The notes under the pieces are model-generated. The model was given only the letters and a program-made list of their open reading frames with translations, did no database searches and was not told where the DNA came from. DNA of 64,000 bases from Chionoecetes opilio. Its lineage: Eukaryota > Arthropoda > Malacostraca > Decapoda > Majidae. Numbering within the stretch: the first letter of the stretch is position 1; each line of letters starts with the position of its first letter. The stretch spans positions 79,923 through 143,922 of the forward strand of contig JACEEZ010000005.1 in assembly GCA_016584305.1 (NCBI GenBank), given 5' to 3'. Below are positions 43,247 through 54,177 of this stretch, one piece after another. The translations under genes and the position numbers were made by a program.

Positions 43247-43759
43247 TAGTGTTTGCCCATACTCCCCCCTCTCCCCCAAAACAAGCTAGGGGATCTGGGA
43301 GAATGCAGGATATATGGCTGGGGTACAAAATATGCGTCGCAACCACATACTTTTTGAGTTATGGATGTTAAAAAAATTCCTTAGATCTAGGGAAAATTAT
43401 GGATTTCTTCTGAGTCCAGAGACTTGTGAACCTGACGATCCTCACAGAATGATGACCGAAGTGTCGAGAACACCCCCAACCCCCCGCTATGAGGTTAGGG
43501 TAGGTTAGGTTAGATTTGGTTAGGTTAGATTTGGTTAGGTTATCAGTGGGTCAAGCCCCCCGCTAGGTTAGGTTAATTTTGGTTAGGCAAATTTCTCCAG
43601 ATATAAGGAAATTACCCTAGATCTAGGGAATTTTACCCCCCTAAACAACTCTTAAATTACGTGTTTCCGACGCATAATCTGTTCCCCACCCAAAAACCAA
43701 GCATTCCCACAGGTCTCCAAACTTGTTTGGGGGAAGTGGGAGAGTATGGGCAAACACTA
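43247..43759. mobile_element. TA-flanked inverted-repeat MITE with TTAGG-like core, copy 1
   Basis: The ends are GTGTTTGCCCATACTC and the complement GAGTATGGGCAAACAC, with TA on both sides. Sub-terminal parts are also inverted (CCCCAAACAAG-like, ATGCGTCG, TAGATCTAGGG). The core contains AGGTTAGGTTAGATTTGGTT-type repeats. TA flanks would fit a Tc1/mariner-like MITE. Confidence 0.82.
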
Positions 43760-44404
43760 GAAGTTTACCAAAAATACTATAAAACTATATCAACACTGTT
43801 ACTAACTCACATTTACTAACATTTAAGACTGAAGTAACGTTACAGGCAAGAATTATGTCAAAGATCAACAGATTAAGGGCGTGGGAAGGAAATCAAGAAG
43901 AGGGTTAGTGTTTGGAAGCAGTGTGGAGTTCCTGGAGTAATCCGGTACGAGCGACAGTTTAGGGCGATCCGGCAGGACGCTTATGCAGGCAGCTGGGAGG
44001 AAGAAGGGGATGATTTTTGGTTAAACAACGCTTTATTTTGTAGTTTTTCTTCATATTTCTGCCGCGTAACGTAATAGAGAGAGAAAGGGAGAGGAATGAG
44101 TGGGCTGTGGCGGATCTAGGGGGAGGCCACGGCCACCCCTGTAATCTCATTGGCCACCCCAGATCTGAGTCAGGTCTAATGAAAATTCAACCATTTTTTT
44201 AATGTATGCCATGGCCACTCCACTAATTTGTGTCCAACCTTGGCCACCCCAGTCAAAATTTCCTGGCGGCGCTACTGTGAGTGGGAGAGGGAGGGAGGAG
44301 GGAAGGAGGGAGAGCTTAATTTTAAGTGTGATTTGAGGTTGTTTAGTCCTCCCTGCAAAGTAATGGCTGTTGCCTCTGATTATTATTTTCTACCTTATAT
44401 AACG
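43760..44404. other. No gene seen
   Basis: A G/C-rich GTGGCGGATCTAGGGGGAGG ... CCTGGCGGCGCTAC stretch (44105-44275) may be another MITE. Nothing else was recognised. Confidence 0.35.
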
Positions 44405-45118
44405 TCAGATCGGCTATAGCCAGTGGCGTAGCTACGGGGGGGAACGTGAGAATCCAAAGGCGAAGCCCCCCCAGGTGACTCTCCCCCCTCCACTGGCGTA
44501 GCGAGGTATCTATCAATTGGCGGCCCCTGGGGGGGGGGGGCATAGATGAGAATGGTAATATAATAGCAATAGCTGCCGTAATCTGTTTGGACCTGTGACT
44601 GACGATTTTTTTTATATTATTTTTTTAGCATTTGAGCCTATAGCGCCTGTAGGCAGTGGTGACCCAGGGCTCGGATGGTAGGCTCTGGAGGTTCACTTGA
44701 GGGCTCTGATGGTTGGTCCTTGCCCGTGGTGGCGCAGGCAGGATTCTTATAGTGACGCCTGTGAAGCTCATGCCGCCCCCCTGTGTCCTCCGATGCACTC
44801 GCAATCGAAGGTAGAGTTGATGGGCAGGGCATGTAGGTGTTCTTAGGCCACTCGACGGTGCAGAAAGGTTTTGGTTTTCTTCGGGGATTGAACTCGGGTC
44901 ACCGAGAACGCCAGTCGGAGACGCTAACCACTCCGCTACCGCCTCCCATATGCCCTAATACCCTTCTATGTGGCATCAGAATGTCCCTGAACTCCGCGCT
45001 TGCCATAGTGCCCCCCCATTCTCATCTATGCCCCCCCCCCCCCAGGGGCCGCCAATTGATAGATACCTCGCTACGCCACTGTGTGGAGGCGTGGTGGAGG
45101 AAATATGGTAAATTTCTA
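44405..45118 (-). mobile_element. hAT-like composite repeat, copy A (holds a SINE)
   Basis: Ends of the type CAGTGGCGTAGC occur at 44421 and in reverse at 45083. An inner pair (GGTATCTATCAATTGGCGGC and its complement) lies at 44506 and 45045. The same sequence lies in reverse at about 58195-59040. A SINE family A copy sits inside. No coding capacity is seen. Confidence 0.75.
44625..44947 (-). mobile_element. SINE family A, copy 4
   Basis: The head (- strand GGGAGGCGGTAGCGGAGTGG) is at 44928-44947, boxes A and B are intact, and the tail is T-rich in + orientation at 44605-44625. Comparison with 58890-58925 shows the sequence before insertion. Confidence 0.9.
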
Positions 45119-45785
45119 GTGTTTGCCCATACTCTCCCACTTCCCCCAAACAAGTTTGGGGACTGCGAGGTTTTCATGTGGGGAACAAATTATGCGTCGG
45201 AAACACGTAATTAAAGAGTTGTGTAGGGGGGGTAAAATTCCCTAAATCTAGAGTAATTTCCTTATATCTAGAGAAATTTGCCTAACCAAAATTAACCTAA
45301 CCTTGCCAAATTTAACCTAACCTAGCGGGGGGCTTGACCCACCGATAATCTAACCTAACCAAATCTAACTTAACCTAACCAAATCTAACCTATCCTAACC
45401 TATCCAATTCTAACATAACTTAACCAAATCTAACCTAACCTAACCAAATTAACCTATCTTAACCTAACCAAATTTAACCAAAATCTAACCTAACCTACCC
45501 AAATATTACCTACCCTAACCTAACCAAATACCTGCTGCCTCCTGGGGGGGTTGGGGGTGTTCTTGACACTTCGGTCATAATTATGTGAGGATCGTCAGGT
45601 TCTCACGTCTCTAAACTCAGGAAGAAAGCCAATGAATTTTCCCTAGATCTAGGTTTTTTTTTCAACACCACTAACTCAAAAACTATGTGGTGCGACGCAT
45701 ATTTTGTACCCCAGCCAAATATCCCGCATTCCCCCAGGTCCCCAAGCTTGTATTGAGGGAGAGGGGGGAGTATGGGCAAACACTA
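45117..45785. mobile_element. TA-flanked MITE with CCTAA-like core, copy 2
   Basis: The terminal repeats are the same as in the 43247 copy, with TA at 45117-45118 and 45784-45785. The core (about 45285-45540) is a run of AACCTAACCAAATCT-like 15-base units. Poly-C/G stretches lie in the sub-terminal regions. Confidence 0.85.
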
Positions 45786-45898
45786 AATATACGGAAATAT
45801 TTACGGGTGGTGCTGCTGTGTGTGTGTTAAGATCGTCTTGTATTGCCTTGTTCGTCTGAAGATATGCATGCATGCGTGCGTGCGCATTTGACTGACAG

Positions 45899-45935
45899 AA
45901 TATCTCTCGCTCTCGCTCTCGCTCTCGCTCTCGCG
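45899..45935. repeat. (CTCGCT)n microsatellite
   Basis: Six-base CTCGCT units. Confidence 0.95.
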
Positions 45936-46840
45936 CACTGTCTGCATGTATTGCTCATCTGCCTGTCTGTCTTTCTATTTGTCTGTATGCTGTCTGTGCT
46001 CTCTCTATCTCCTCGACTATTATTTCCTTCCTCCTTGACTATTAAACTTGACTAAAGCCTTCTTTTCTTTTCGGACAATACACGACACTTAATTTATCTG
46101 CTCACTAATATCTAGATCTTTCCATTTTGTATGTTCTACCCTACATTATATCGAAATACGGTATCTCAGAATGAATTCTGAAAGATTTTCAATCTGTGGC
46201 ATGAAGTTATTTATAAGTATAGTTTTCATATCCTGTGATGACCATATTGTAGCATACATAAAGTTTCATCGTGCTGAAGGAGTATCTAATACGGTGGTGA
46301 CAACTTTTTTTTTATATTACTTCTTTTAATTTTATTTATTACATGTTACGTGAAGTCAATCTTGACATGTGACTTGCTAACGTGGTTCTTACAAATACTG
46401 ACTGTTCCTCATTCTGTGCCCTTCGGGTCGTATCCCTGGCACGCCAACCGTCACCACTGACATCGCTGAATTGCCAGTGTCTTCCCCATATGGATACCCG
46501 TGTTATGAGTAACGATGTGTCTTGGACTTCGTACCTTGGACCGTGGTCTGGGTGAAGAAAAGTCTGAGATTTGAGGCAACATAGCGAAGTACTGCGTTTT
46601 TAGTGTGTTTGTGAAGGAATATTGGGCATAAGAAAACAGAGATAACACCGATAAATGGGAGTTGGAGACAGAGCGAGGAATTTAGAGGTGGGGGGATTGG
46701 GAGAGGCGTAGGTGGGGTTTATTGTGGAGAGGATCATCACTGCACGAATTATGTTTATCACTAGGCATGTTAAGAGGACCCGGCAGTGTAACTGTAGTTA
46801 CCCATTCAAGTATTAGTAAGAGTACAGGTGCGTAGAAAGA
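45936..46840. other. No gene seen
   Basis: No supported exon or transposon end. Confidence 0.4.
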
Positions 46841-47044
46841 TTAACCCCTTGAGGCCCAAGTAATTTCCATTTTAATTTGGCTGCCATTAGACGATTTTAA
46901 TTAAAATAAACTGTTTTACAGATATGCCCTGTTTAGTATCCTTGTCCACCAGCTGATCTGGTATATTAAGTTGCTTTTCATAATCTTATGGCTGACAACA
47001 TACGACTTTCTATAGCCAAGGAAAGATTTGGACGTCAAGGGGTT
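46841..47044. mobile_element. piggyBac-type MITE, copy 2
   Basis: It starts TTAACCCCTTGAGGCCC and matches the 38692 copy throughout (TGCCATTAGACGATT, TGTTTAGTATC). It ends GGACGTCAAGGGGTTT, where the right TTAA has mutated. Confidence 0.75.
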
Positions 47045-47579
47045 TGCTTGTTTCAATAGTGGTAGTATTGATGATATGACCAGGTACTACGGTATCTTTG
47101 ATTAGCAATATCTGTGTACATACATGATATTAAAAAAAAAGGTGTGGAGACTTCTGTAACCTTAACCTAAACCCATATGGATGGTCCTCCTATTCTACTT
47201 TTGTTTTATTCAGAAGTAATGAAAGTACTTAAGGTTCAAGCTATCCTACTCACAGATAGTCATTGTCTAGATAGTCAATTGTTTTTAATTAATGGGTTAC
47301 TTCATATATTAGTTATGTTTGAATGTGAGTGAGATCAGGTAATAATTAGTTTATTTTATATATGATCCGTCGCGAAACAAGCATATCGACGATCGTCCTA
47401 TAGATTCATAAAAAAAAACGTCTGTTTAAGATCTACTATGAGCAGTAAGTTTTGTCTCCAACTAAAGTAATTTCTCTTTAAGTAGACAGTCGTGGGTTGC
47501 GTTTTAAACGTTTGACTGAATACTGTGATAATTATTGTAAGGTCCTGTATTTCCATTTTACTTAATCCCATCTTCTCTG
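47045..47579. other. No gene seen
   Basis: A/T-rich unrecognised sequence. Confidence 0.4.
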
Positions 47580-47760
47580 TATAGGTTACCCAGTTACCTT
47601 CCCTGTTTCAGGTACCCATTTTCAACCATCACCGAAGGAAGATGAACAGCTAGTGGGTTGGCGCAATGTTGATGGTTCGAACAGGGTCGAATTCGTAGTA
47701 GGCGCGCTAGCCACTACACACGGGGCGAATGATCGACACCCGATGTCACACTAACCAGTG
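47580..47760 (-). mobile_element. tRNA-derived SINE, family C, copy 1
   Basis: The - strand reads GTAGTGGCTAGCGCGCC (box A-type) followed by a GTTCGAACC box B-type segment, then a 3' body with GGTACCTGAAACAGGGAAGG. It matches 57330-57560 in reverse. Confidence 0.65.
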
Positions 47761-48511
47761 TGGTAACGGTTCTAAGAACCTCAACTAACACGAGATGGAT
47801 GGCCACGCAGCTCGTAGTTCTTTACTTTTTTTTATAGTTGCGAGTCAGAAAGAGTCATAGACTGATAGCTCCATGACCGTTATACTCCTTCTTTACATGC
47901 AATATTTTTATACTCTTACTTACCTTTTCAGTTCTGTTTTGAATTGGGTTTTAGGGTCTATTAAGTTTTCTATTTTTATATTGATTTCCGTGGGGGAAAT
48001 CAGCATACCGACGATCGTCCTTGGTCTGTCTCAAATCTGAGCGGGTTTCATCAAGATCTTAGGAGCATCTAATGTTTTAGTCCCTATATTTAATACCAAA
48101 GGCATTTCTTGAAGCTAAGACATACCTGTGCTGGAGTATCGATTGTTCAACTTATATTGTATTGTAAGAAGGAGGCGAGAAAAATATTACTTTTAAGCCC
48201 ATTTTCTTCATTTGTTACCACAGCACTTTTTAACTAAATTTGTCAAACGAAAAAGATGAAAAGTCTGGAGTTGGCTCCGCACTATTTTGATTCCATTGAA
48301 TAGGTAATCTGTAGTGACTCATCAACAACAGTAGTTTTAGATAGGATATGAAGGTTACGGTGGAAGGGTTGGAAGTTTGTGATTCCTGAACGAGTGTACG
48401 CGTCACAGGTTCACTCACGGGTGTGTCAGGACAGCAGCGGAGGGCGTAAGGCGTAAGACGGTGGTGGGGCGTGTGGTCATGGGCAGGGGAGGTAAGTGTA
48501 TCAGCCATGTC
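47761..48511. other. No gene seen
   Basis: No supported exon or transposon end. Confidence 0.4.
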
Positions 48512-49328
48512 CAGTATCACCAAAGACATTCTACAACAAGATACCTCACTCCGGGGTGCCCTGTGGTGCGCGTGAAATCGACCTCCGCCGTGCGGCAGGA
48601 GTTAACCAGTCTGCTAGCCCATTCACTTGCTGCATATGACTATCAATGAAAATCTTATAGACTATGGTTTATCAGTATATATGATATACTGTTATCTTCG
48701 TAAATGTTTATTCTATAATATTTTCAAATAAAAAACAGTAAGACACGCTAAAGAAATGCCATTACGAGACTGAAGAAATATGCATGAACTTATTATTCAC
48801 TTCAACTCTTCGCCATTTAAAACTTTGCGAGTCAACATTTACCATGGAACATATCAATAGAAACGCAATTTTATTACCTTTACATTGATATATTTCGTTT
48901 TCTGATAAATGAATTAGAACCATGCATACATTACCGTTAACTAAATAAATAACATCAATCGGTTAATTTTCCGAATTGATGATTTATTTATTTAGTTAAC
49001 GCTAATTTATGCATGGTGCTAATTCATTTATCAGAAAACTAAATATTTCAATGGAAAGCTAATAAAATGGCGCTTCTATCGATATGTTTCATGGTAAATG
49101 TTGACTCGCAAAGTTTTAAATGGCGAAGAGTTGAAGGTAAAAGGAATTTTACCTTTTTACCTTTACCTATGACCAAAAATTCTTTGGTCATATGCAGCAA
49201 GTGAATGGGCCAGCAGGCTGGTACAACTCCTGCCGCACGGCGGCGCCACCGTCGGCGGACAACAGAAGTTGCATTGGAGGGACCGCGAGTGAGGTATCTT
49301 TTTGTAGTGTCTTTGATATCACCAATGC
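48512..49328. mobile_element. Fold-back element related to the 21150 palindrome
   Basis: The outer arms (48512-48640 and 49190-49328) pair through GCAGCAAGTGAATGGGC and CTCCTGCCGCACGG. The inner arms share the CGCCATTTAA, TTATCTTCG and TTTAGTTAACGCTAATTTAT blocks with the 21150 element. The centre is near 48972 (AATCGGTTAATTTTCCGAAT). Non-coding. Confidence 0.85.
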
Positions 49329-49569
49329 CGCTCTAATAGTTTAGCAGGAATTGGCGCAGTCCACCCTTGCAAGTGTTGTTATATATTGACTACCGACCGT
49401 GAGGGGTTCAGGAAATATTACCCCAATGAAATGTTGTCCTACATTCATGCATGAAATTTGTACCTGTAGTAAAGAATAACTATGATTTTGTTTGTTGAAA
49501 GGCTATTGTTGAAGTAAACATTTTGTTTCTTAACCACCACCATACTTTTTTTTATCATTCATCCCTTCC

Positions 49570-50178
49570 TTGTTCCGGGGACCCTCCGAGGTATTTTCGA
49601 CTTAGTAAGGCTCGTACAGTACAGTTTTTTAAGGCTCTAAAAAGTCCATGATAGTAAGGCCCGTACAGTACAGTTTTTTAAGGCTCGAAAAAGTCCATGA
49701 TAGTAAATTTTAATAGCAGAAAAGTGTCATAATAGTTACATAGTACACATTTTAAGGCCATTCATATAGCATATCATTCAAAGGCCAGTAATGATATAAT
49801 ATTTCATCATTAACTGGCATTTGAGTTTAAATATGCTATATGAATGAAAAAATATGTATTATGTAACTATTATGACACTTTTCTGCTATTCACTTTTTGC
49901 TATTAAAATTTACTATCATGGATTCTAGCAGAAAAGTGAATAGCAGAAAAGGGTCATAATAGTTACATAATACATATTTTTTTCATTCATATAGCATATT
50001 TAAACTCAAATGCCAGTTAATGATGAAATATTATATCATTACTGGCCTTTGAATGATTATGTAACTATTATGACACTTTTCTGCTATTAAAATTTACTAT
50101 CATGGACTTTTTCGAGCTTAAAAAACTGTACTGTACGGGCCTTAAAGTCGAAAATACCTCGAAGGGTCTCCGGAACAA
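49570..50178. mobile_element. Fold-back MITE, 609 bp
   Basis: The ends TTGTTCCGGGGACCCTCCGA and the complement at 50150-50178 are inverted. Inside, an A/T-rich block (TGTCATAATAGTTACATA, CAGTAATGATATAATATTTC) occurs four times in alternating orientation, and GTCCATGATAGTAA occurs several times. No gene is present. Confidence 0.85.
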
Positions 50179-50501
50179 AACTACTAACGCAAGAGAAGTT
50201 AATAAAAAACCTAAACTCCGTGATTTTTTTATTAATTCAAAACCTTTGCTGTAGGGCCAATAAATGAAACATTGACTGAACACTCAAGAAAGGTGTGTTT
50301 CATCATCATCAGCAGCAGCCGGTCCCCCGCAGCTGCCGGTGCAGGAGTGTCTTCCCACACGCCATCTGCCGGGGTTCGTCTGAGCTGTGTAGCGCCGCCA
50401 CCTGATGGTCACCGGGTTTTACGGGCGGTGAGCTGCTGTCTTGCGACACTGTGGGGATAAAATAGAAGTCTGAAATGTGCACTGAATGTGTAATGTGACT
50501 G
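50179..50501. other. GC-rich block, function unknown
   Basis: The stretch at 50310-50450 is G/C-rich with a + strand frame of about 60 codons. No domain or splice structure supports it as a gene. Confidence 0.3.
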
Positions 50502-51151
50502 TAGACTAGGAATATTATGTGAAGAGGCCCAGAACTCACATGAGGGGTAACGGCTTGTTACAAGCTATCACCCATACTAGGATTGAACCATGACACCTGA
50601 GCAAATATTAGCCTGGATGACACTTGATATTTTTATTTGGGACCTCACAGTGGGTTATTTTGTGTTAGAGGTCAATCGCGAAATATCAGATTTTCTCGAA
50701 AATACAAAAATGTCAATAAAATTACCAATACTGCAGTTATAAACTTATTTTTGGTGTCAAAATGAGCAGAATAACAAGCCATATTGTAAAAATATTGGTT
50801 TATGCTATAGAATTGGGAAATGTTAAAAAGAATGGCAAAAACTACTGTAATGGATTCCTAATCCTTTGAATCCTTTATAAACTATAGACGTATCGACTAT
50901 ATCTGTTGTTTATTGTTGCATCTATGATTCGATATCACGTGCATCAGTAATTTTCATAGAGGCCAATTTGGTGAGTTTAACATTTATATGCCTGCTTCAG
51001 AGGCTATTTAAGCTCTTATATTCATTAATTAGTCATATAACAATCTTGTGTGGCTCGTGATACATGTGTTATGGTATAATTCGTTACTTACGGCTGTTAT
51101 ATGAAAGAGGCTTAGGCTGATGCACAGTCACAGAGTCCTACACTGACGACA

Positions 51152-51988
51152 ATGTGTACACTAGAAACGAGGAAGGATGCTAGTCAAAAGGGTCAAACCA
51201 TCAAAGCGAACAGGCTTCTGTTCCAGCGGCTTCTTGTGGCACAGGACTCTGGACGTGATATAGACCTTAAAAGTCTTCTGAGTCATGAACTAACACCGGT
51301 ACCACTGTCATTGGCAGACACGACAGGACGCCTACGTCCTACGAATAAAGCTGCGCTCGGGAAGATCTTGGAGGATGGAGTAACTGTTGAGGTCCTGCCA
51401 AAGTCTTCGCTTAAGACATGTTTTATCATAGATGGTCAGGCATTGGTACAAGCCATTGGAAAACCAACGGGGGAAAAGTCATTTGGAGATCTGGCTGATG
51501 TCTTCAATGCATCGGTGTTCAGTCATTTCAATGAGCACTGCTCAAGAGTCGATGTGGTTTTCGATCGATATCGTATCACATCAATCAAGTCTGGGACCCG
51601 GGAAAGGAGAGAGGGGCGAGTACGTTCTATCCGGCGCAAGATCGACAGCAGAGAGATTCCACTCCCTGCCAACTGGAAGCAGTTCATGGACTTACCAGAA
51701 AACAAGGCAAATCTTACCAAGTTTCTCAGTGATCAAATAATGTTAGAGGCAAAAAAGAGCCGACCCACTTGTGAGTTGATCACTGCAGGTGGGTTTGAGG
51801 AAGAAACCAAAGTAGCATCGTCACATGGGTCTGATGTTGAACAGCTGCAATCATCTCACGAGGAGGCCGATACACGTATAATATTGCATGCCAAGGCGAC
51901 CTATATGGATGGATACGAACGGATCATAGTCTCGTGCAGGGACACCGACGTATTGGTACTGCTCACACACTTCGCGGGACAATTAATT
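51152..51988 (+). CDS. XPG/FEN-like nuclease, N-terminal part (transposon-encoded)
   Basis: The open frame from 51152 carries about 279 family residues before an inserted element changes it. Acidic positions follow the order of XPG/FEN nucleases: D94 in CFIIDGQALV, D138 in DVVFDRY, E237/E238/D240 in SHEEADTRI, and D264/D266 in CRDTDVLVLL. In FEN1 the matching series is the N-terminal Asp, the second Asp, EAEA and the DxD pair. The role would be metal-dependent cleavage of branched or nicked DNA, here presumably linked to the transposon's own movement. The ATG at 51152 is the first in the frame; proteins of this family may extend further N-terminally, so part may be missing. Past 51988 the frame reads the inserted element and ends at 52153. 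Confidence 0.75.
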
Positions 51989-52869
51989 AGAGAGAACTGC
52001 AACTCCGAAATGCCAGTGGTCGCTGGCAGTTTTAACTCACAATTTGGTGAAAAGTTGGTCAACTTGAAAGAAAAATATGGGCTTATTCCACTGCACTTAA
52101 AACACAAAAGTATAATTTTAGGAACGATTTTCTTCTATATGTATATTGTATAGAAGCCTGAGTCTGTAAAACATGCATTTAACCAAATAACCAAGTAGGT
52201 TATAGTTGAGGAGGCGAGGTAAATGTTACTCTATGATATTATATAGTCAATAACGTATGTTTAGAAGTTATCTATACCTAGGCAGTCATATTTTCCTGTT
52301 ATTATTGTGTATCAATCAGATAGAAAGCCTGGAAGTGCAATGAGTCGACGCGTGAAGTGGCAATGTTTTGATTCAATCTCCCCGCCACAATCTCCCCGCC
52401 CACCACTCCCCGCAGCGGCGTGTCGCCTCCACAATTATAACCTACATTGTCGCAGCAACAAGCCGATTTCGGCATTCTTTATTCTTCGTTTTTCCAAGGC
52501 ATTGCTTATTGTATTTTGACAAGCGTTTGCCAGACGCAGCAGTACTGTCTTAGAAAACAGTGTGAACATCACCCAAATTTTACATGCCACAATATACATG
52601 TAAAAAATATATTAAGCTTTGCTACTCGAGGCGAGTAATTTGCATTAAATTGCTATTATAGAACGTTCCATCGTAATGAATGTCATCCATATAATTAGTA
52701 GAACAACAGAAGAACTATATTTTTTGGTATTCAGATGCGGTGCATCAATGTTTATCGCGAAATTAATTTATGAAAAATATTAGTCGCGGAGCCAAAACAC
52801 AGTAGACCAACCTTTGAGTTAAAACTGCCAGCACCACTGGCATTTCTCGAGTTTCAGTTCTCTCTAATT
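51985..52869. mobile_element. 877-bp TIR element with AATT target duplication, copy 1
   Basis: The element at 51989-52865 starts AGAGAGAACTGCAACTC and ends with the complement (CAGTTCTCTCT). Near-perfect inverted repeats of about 52 bases contain a small TGCCAG...CTGGCA hairpin. AATT lies on each side (51985-51988 and 52866-52869). It is non-coding and inserted in the nuclease gene. A second copy lies at 61703. Confidence 0.9.
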
Positions 52870-53610
52870 GGAGAGCTCTGGATGAGAACTGGCACAAGGC
52901 AGGAACGGCGTTATGTGGCTGTGCACGACATACAGTTGACACCGACCATGCAGCGTAACATCCTGGTGTACCATGCGGTTACAGGATGTGACACAGTCAG
53001 TCAACCAAGTGGACACGGGAAAAAGACGACATGGAAGGTATTCCAGCAACATGGAGCATTGCTTGATGACCTCGGACGTGGCACGCTGTCAGAATCCACC
53101 ATACGGAGTGTGGAAGAGTTCTTCTGCCCGATTTACTCACCAGCTTCGGACGAAACTAACATCAACGATGTGCGATACCGCATGTTTCAAAAGGGCACCA
53201 AAGACCAAGAAAAGCTTCCGCCAATTCGAAAATGTCTTCAACAACACATCAAACGCGCACACCACCAGGCTCAGGTGTGGTTCCAGGCAGATGTACCAAT
53301 CCCTGAAATCGAGTCGCCCATTGGAAGTGGATGGTACAAGGATGCTACGAGGAGACTACACACACACGTCAGTGTGGACGATCCTCTGCCAAACGAGTTC
53401 ATAGACATAGTTTGCTGCAAGTGCAAAAATTGTGCAACTTCCAGATGCTCTTGTAGGGCCAAGAACTTTAAGTGCATAGCAGCATGTACCTGTAATAACG
53501 GAGTGTGTCACAACCCATACAGTGTGGCAATTGAAACGGACTTGAGTGACTTAAACACGACATTCTTTCATTTCATTTCATGTACATGTAAACTTGCATA
53601 TATGCAATGA
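52866..53610 (+). CDS. XPG/FEN-like nuclease, C-terminal part with CXC cluster
   Basis: The frame resumes after the inserted element with GELWMRTGTRQERRY. It then has YHAVTGCDTVS, equivalent to the GCD(Y) Asp that closes the XPG/FEN active site. A region without known motifs follows (about residues 45-170). Near the end lies a cysteine cluster, CCKCKNCATSRCSC then KCIAACTCNNGVCHNP. Its spacing (CxC, C, CxC, x6, C, x3, CxC, x4, CxN) resembles one CXC repeat of TSO1/tesmin-type DNA-binding proteins. The stop is at 53608-53610. The frame has no other internal stops, so decay is slight. Confidence 0.75.
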
Positions 53611-54177
53611 TGCGCCTTTTTCGTCCATCGTTCACTATTGCGTTACTTAAATTTTCACTAGATGTATGTTATGTTTGTAATAAGTAATTAGATCTACTCA
53701 TTATTATAGCATACACCAATATTTTTACAATATGGCTTGTTATTCTGCTCATTTTGACACCAAATATAAGTTTGTACCTGCATTATTGGTCATGCTATTG
53801 ACATTTTTGTATTTGCGAGAAAATCCGATATTTCGCGATTGGCCCCTTTTCATATAATATTCCTAGTCTATACTCATTATCATAGTATAAAGCAATATTT
53901 ATACAATATGACTTGTTATTTTGCTCGTTTTGACACTAAAATAAAGTTTGTAACTGCAGTATTGGTAATTTTATTGACATTATTGTATTTTCGAGAAAAT
54001 CTGATATTTCGCGATTGACCTCTTTCACAAAATAACCCACTGTGAGGTCCCAAATCAAAATAGCAAGTGTCATCCAGGCTAATATTTGCTCAGGAGGTGT
54101 CATGGTTCAATCCTATCATGGGTGACAGCTTGTAACAAACCCCTCATGTAAAATTTTGAGATTATATTCCTAGTCTA

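Larger units (their letters stand above)
50502..54177 (+). mobile_element. DNA transposon with about 310-bp TIRs and a XPG/FEN-like nuclease gene
   Basis: The left end (50502-50812, TAGACTAGGAATATTATGTG) is matched in reverse by the right end (53867-54177, ending ATTCCTAGTCTA). Shared inner blocks include GACCTCACAGTGGGTTATTT and TCGCGAAATATC. The right end has an extra inner copy of about 160 bp (53707-53866), so that part is duplicated. Between the ends is one split gene and a nested 877-bp element. Only a TA dinucleotide is common to both flanks, so the target duplication is unresolved. I know XPG-type nucleases in DNA transposons only from Academ elements. No DDE transposase was found here. 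Confidence 0.8.

Noticed and set aside
50272..50460. Possible GC-rich host exon of 62 codons
   Set aside because: There is no domain, no convincing splice sites and no partner exon; it is kept only as an unknown block.
52307..52638. Short + strand frames at 52307-52638 and 62021-62212
   Set aside because: They lie inside the non-coding AATT-type element, and the two copies differ by frame-breaking indels.
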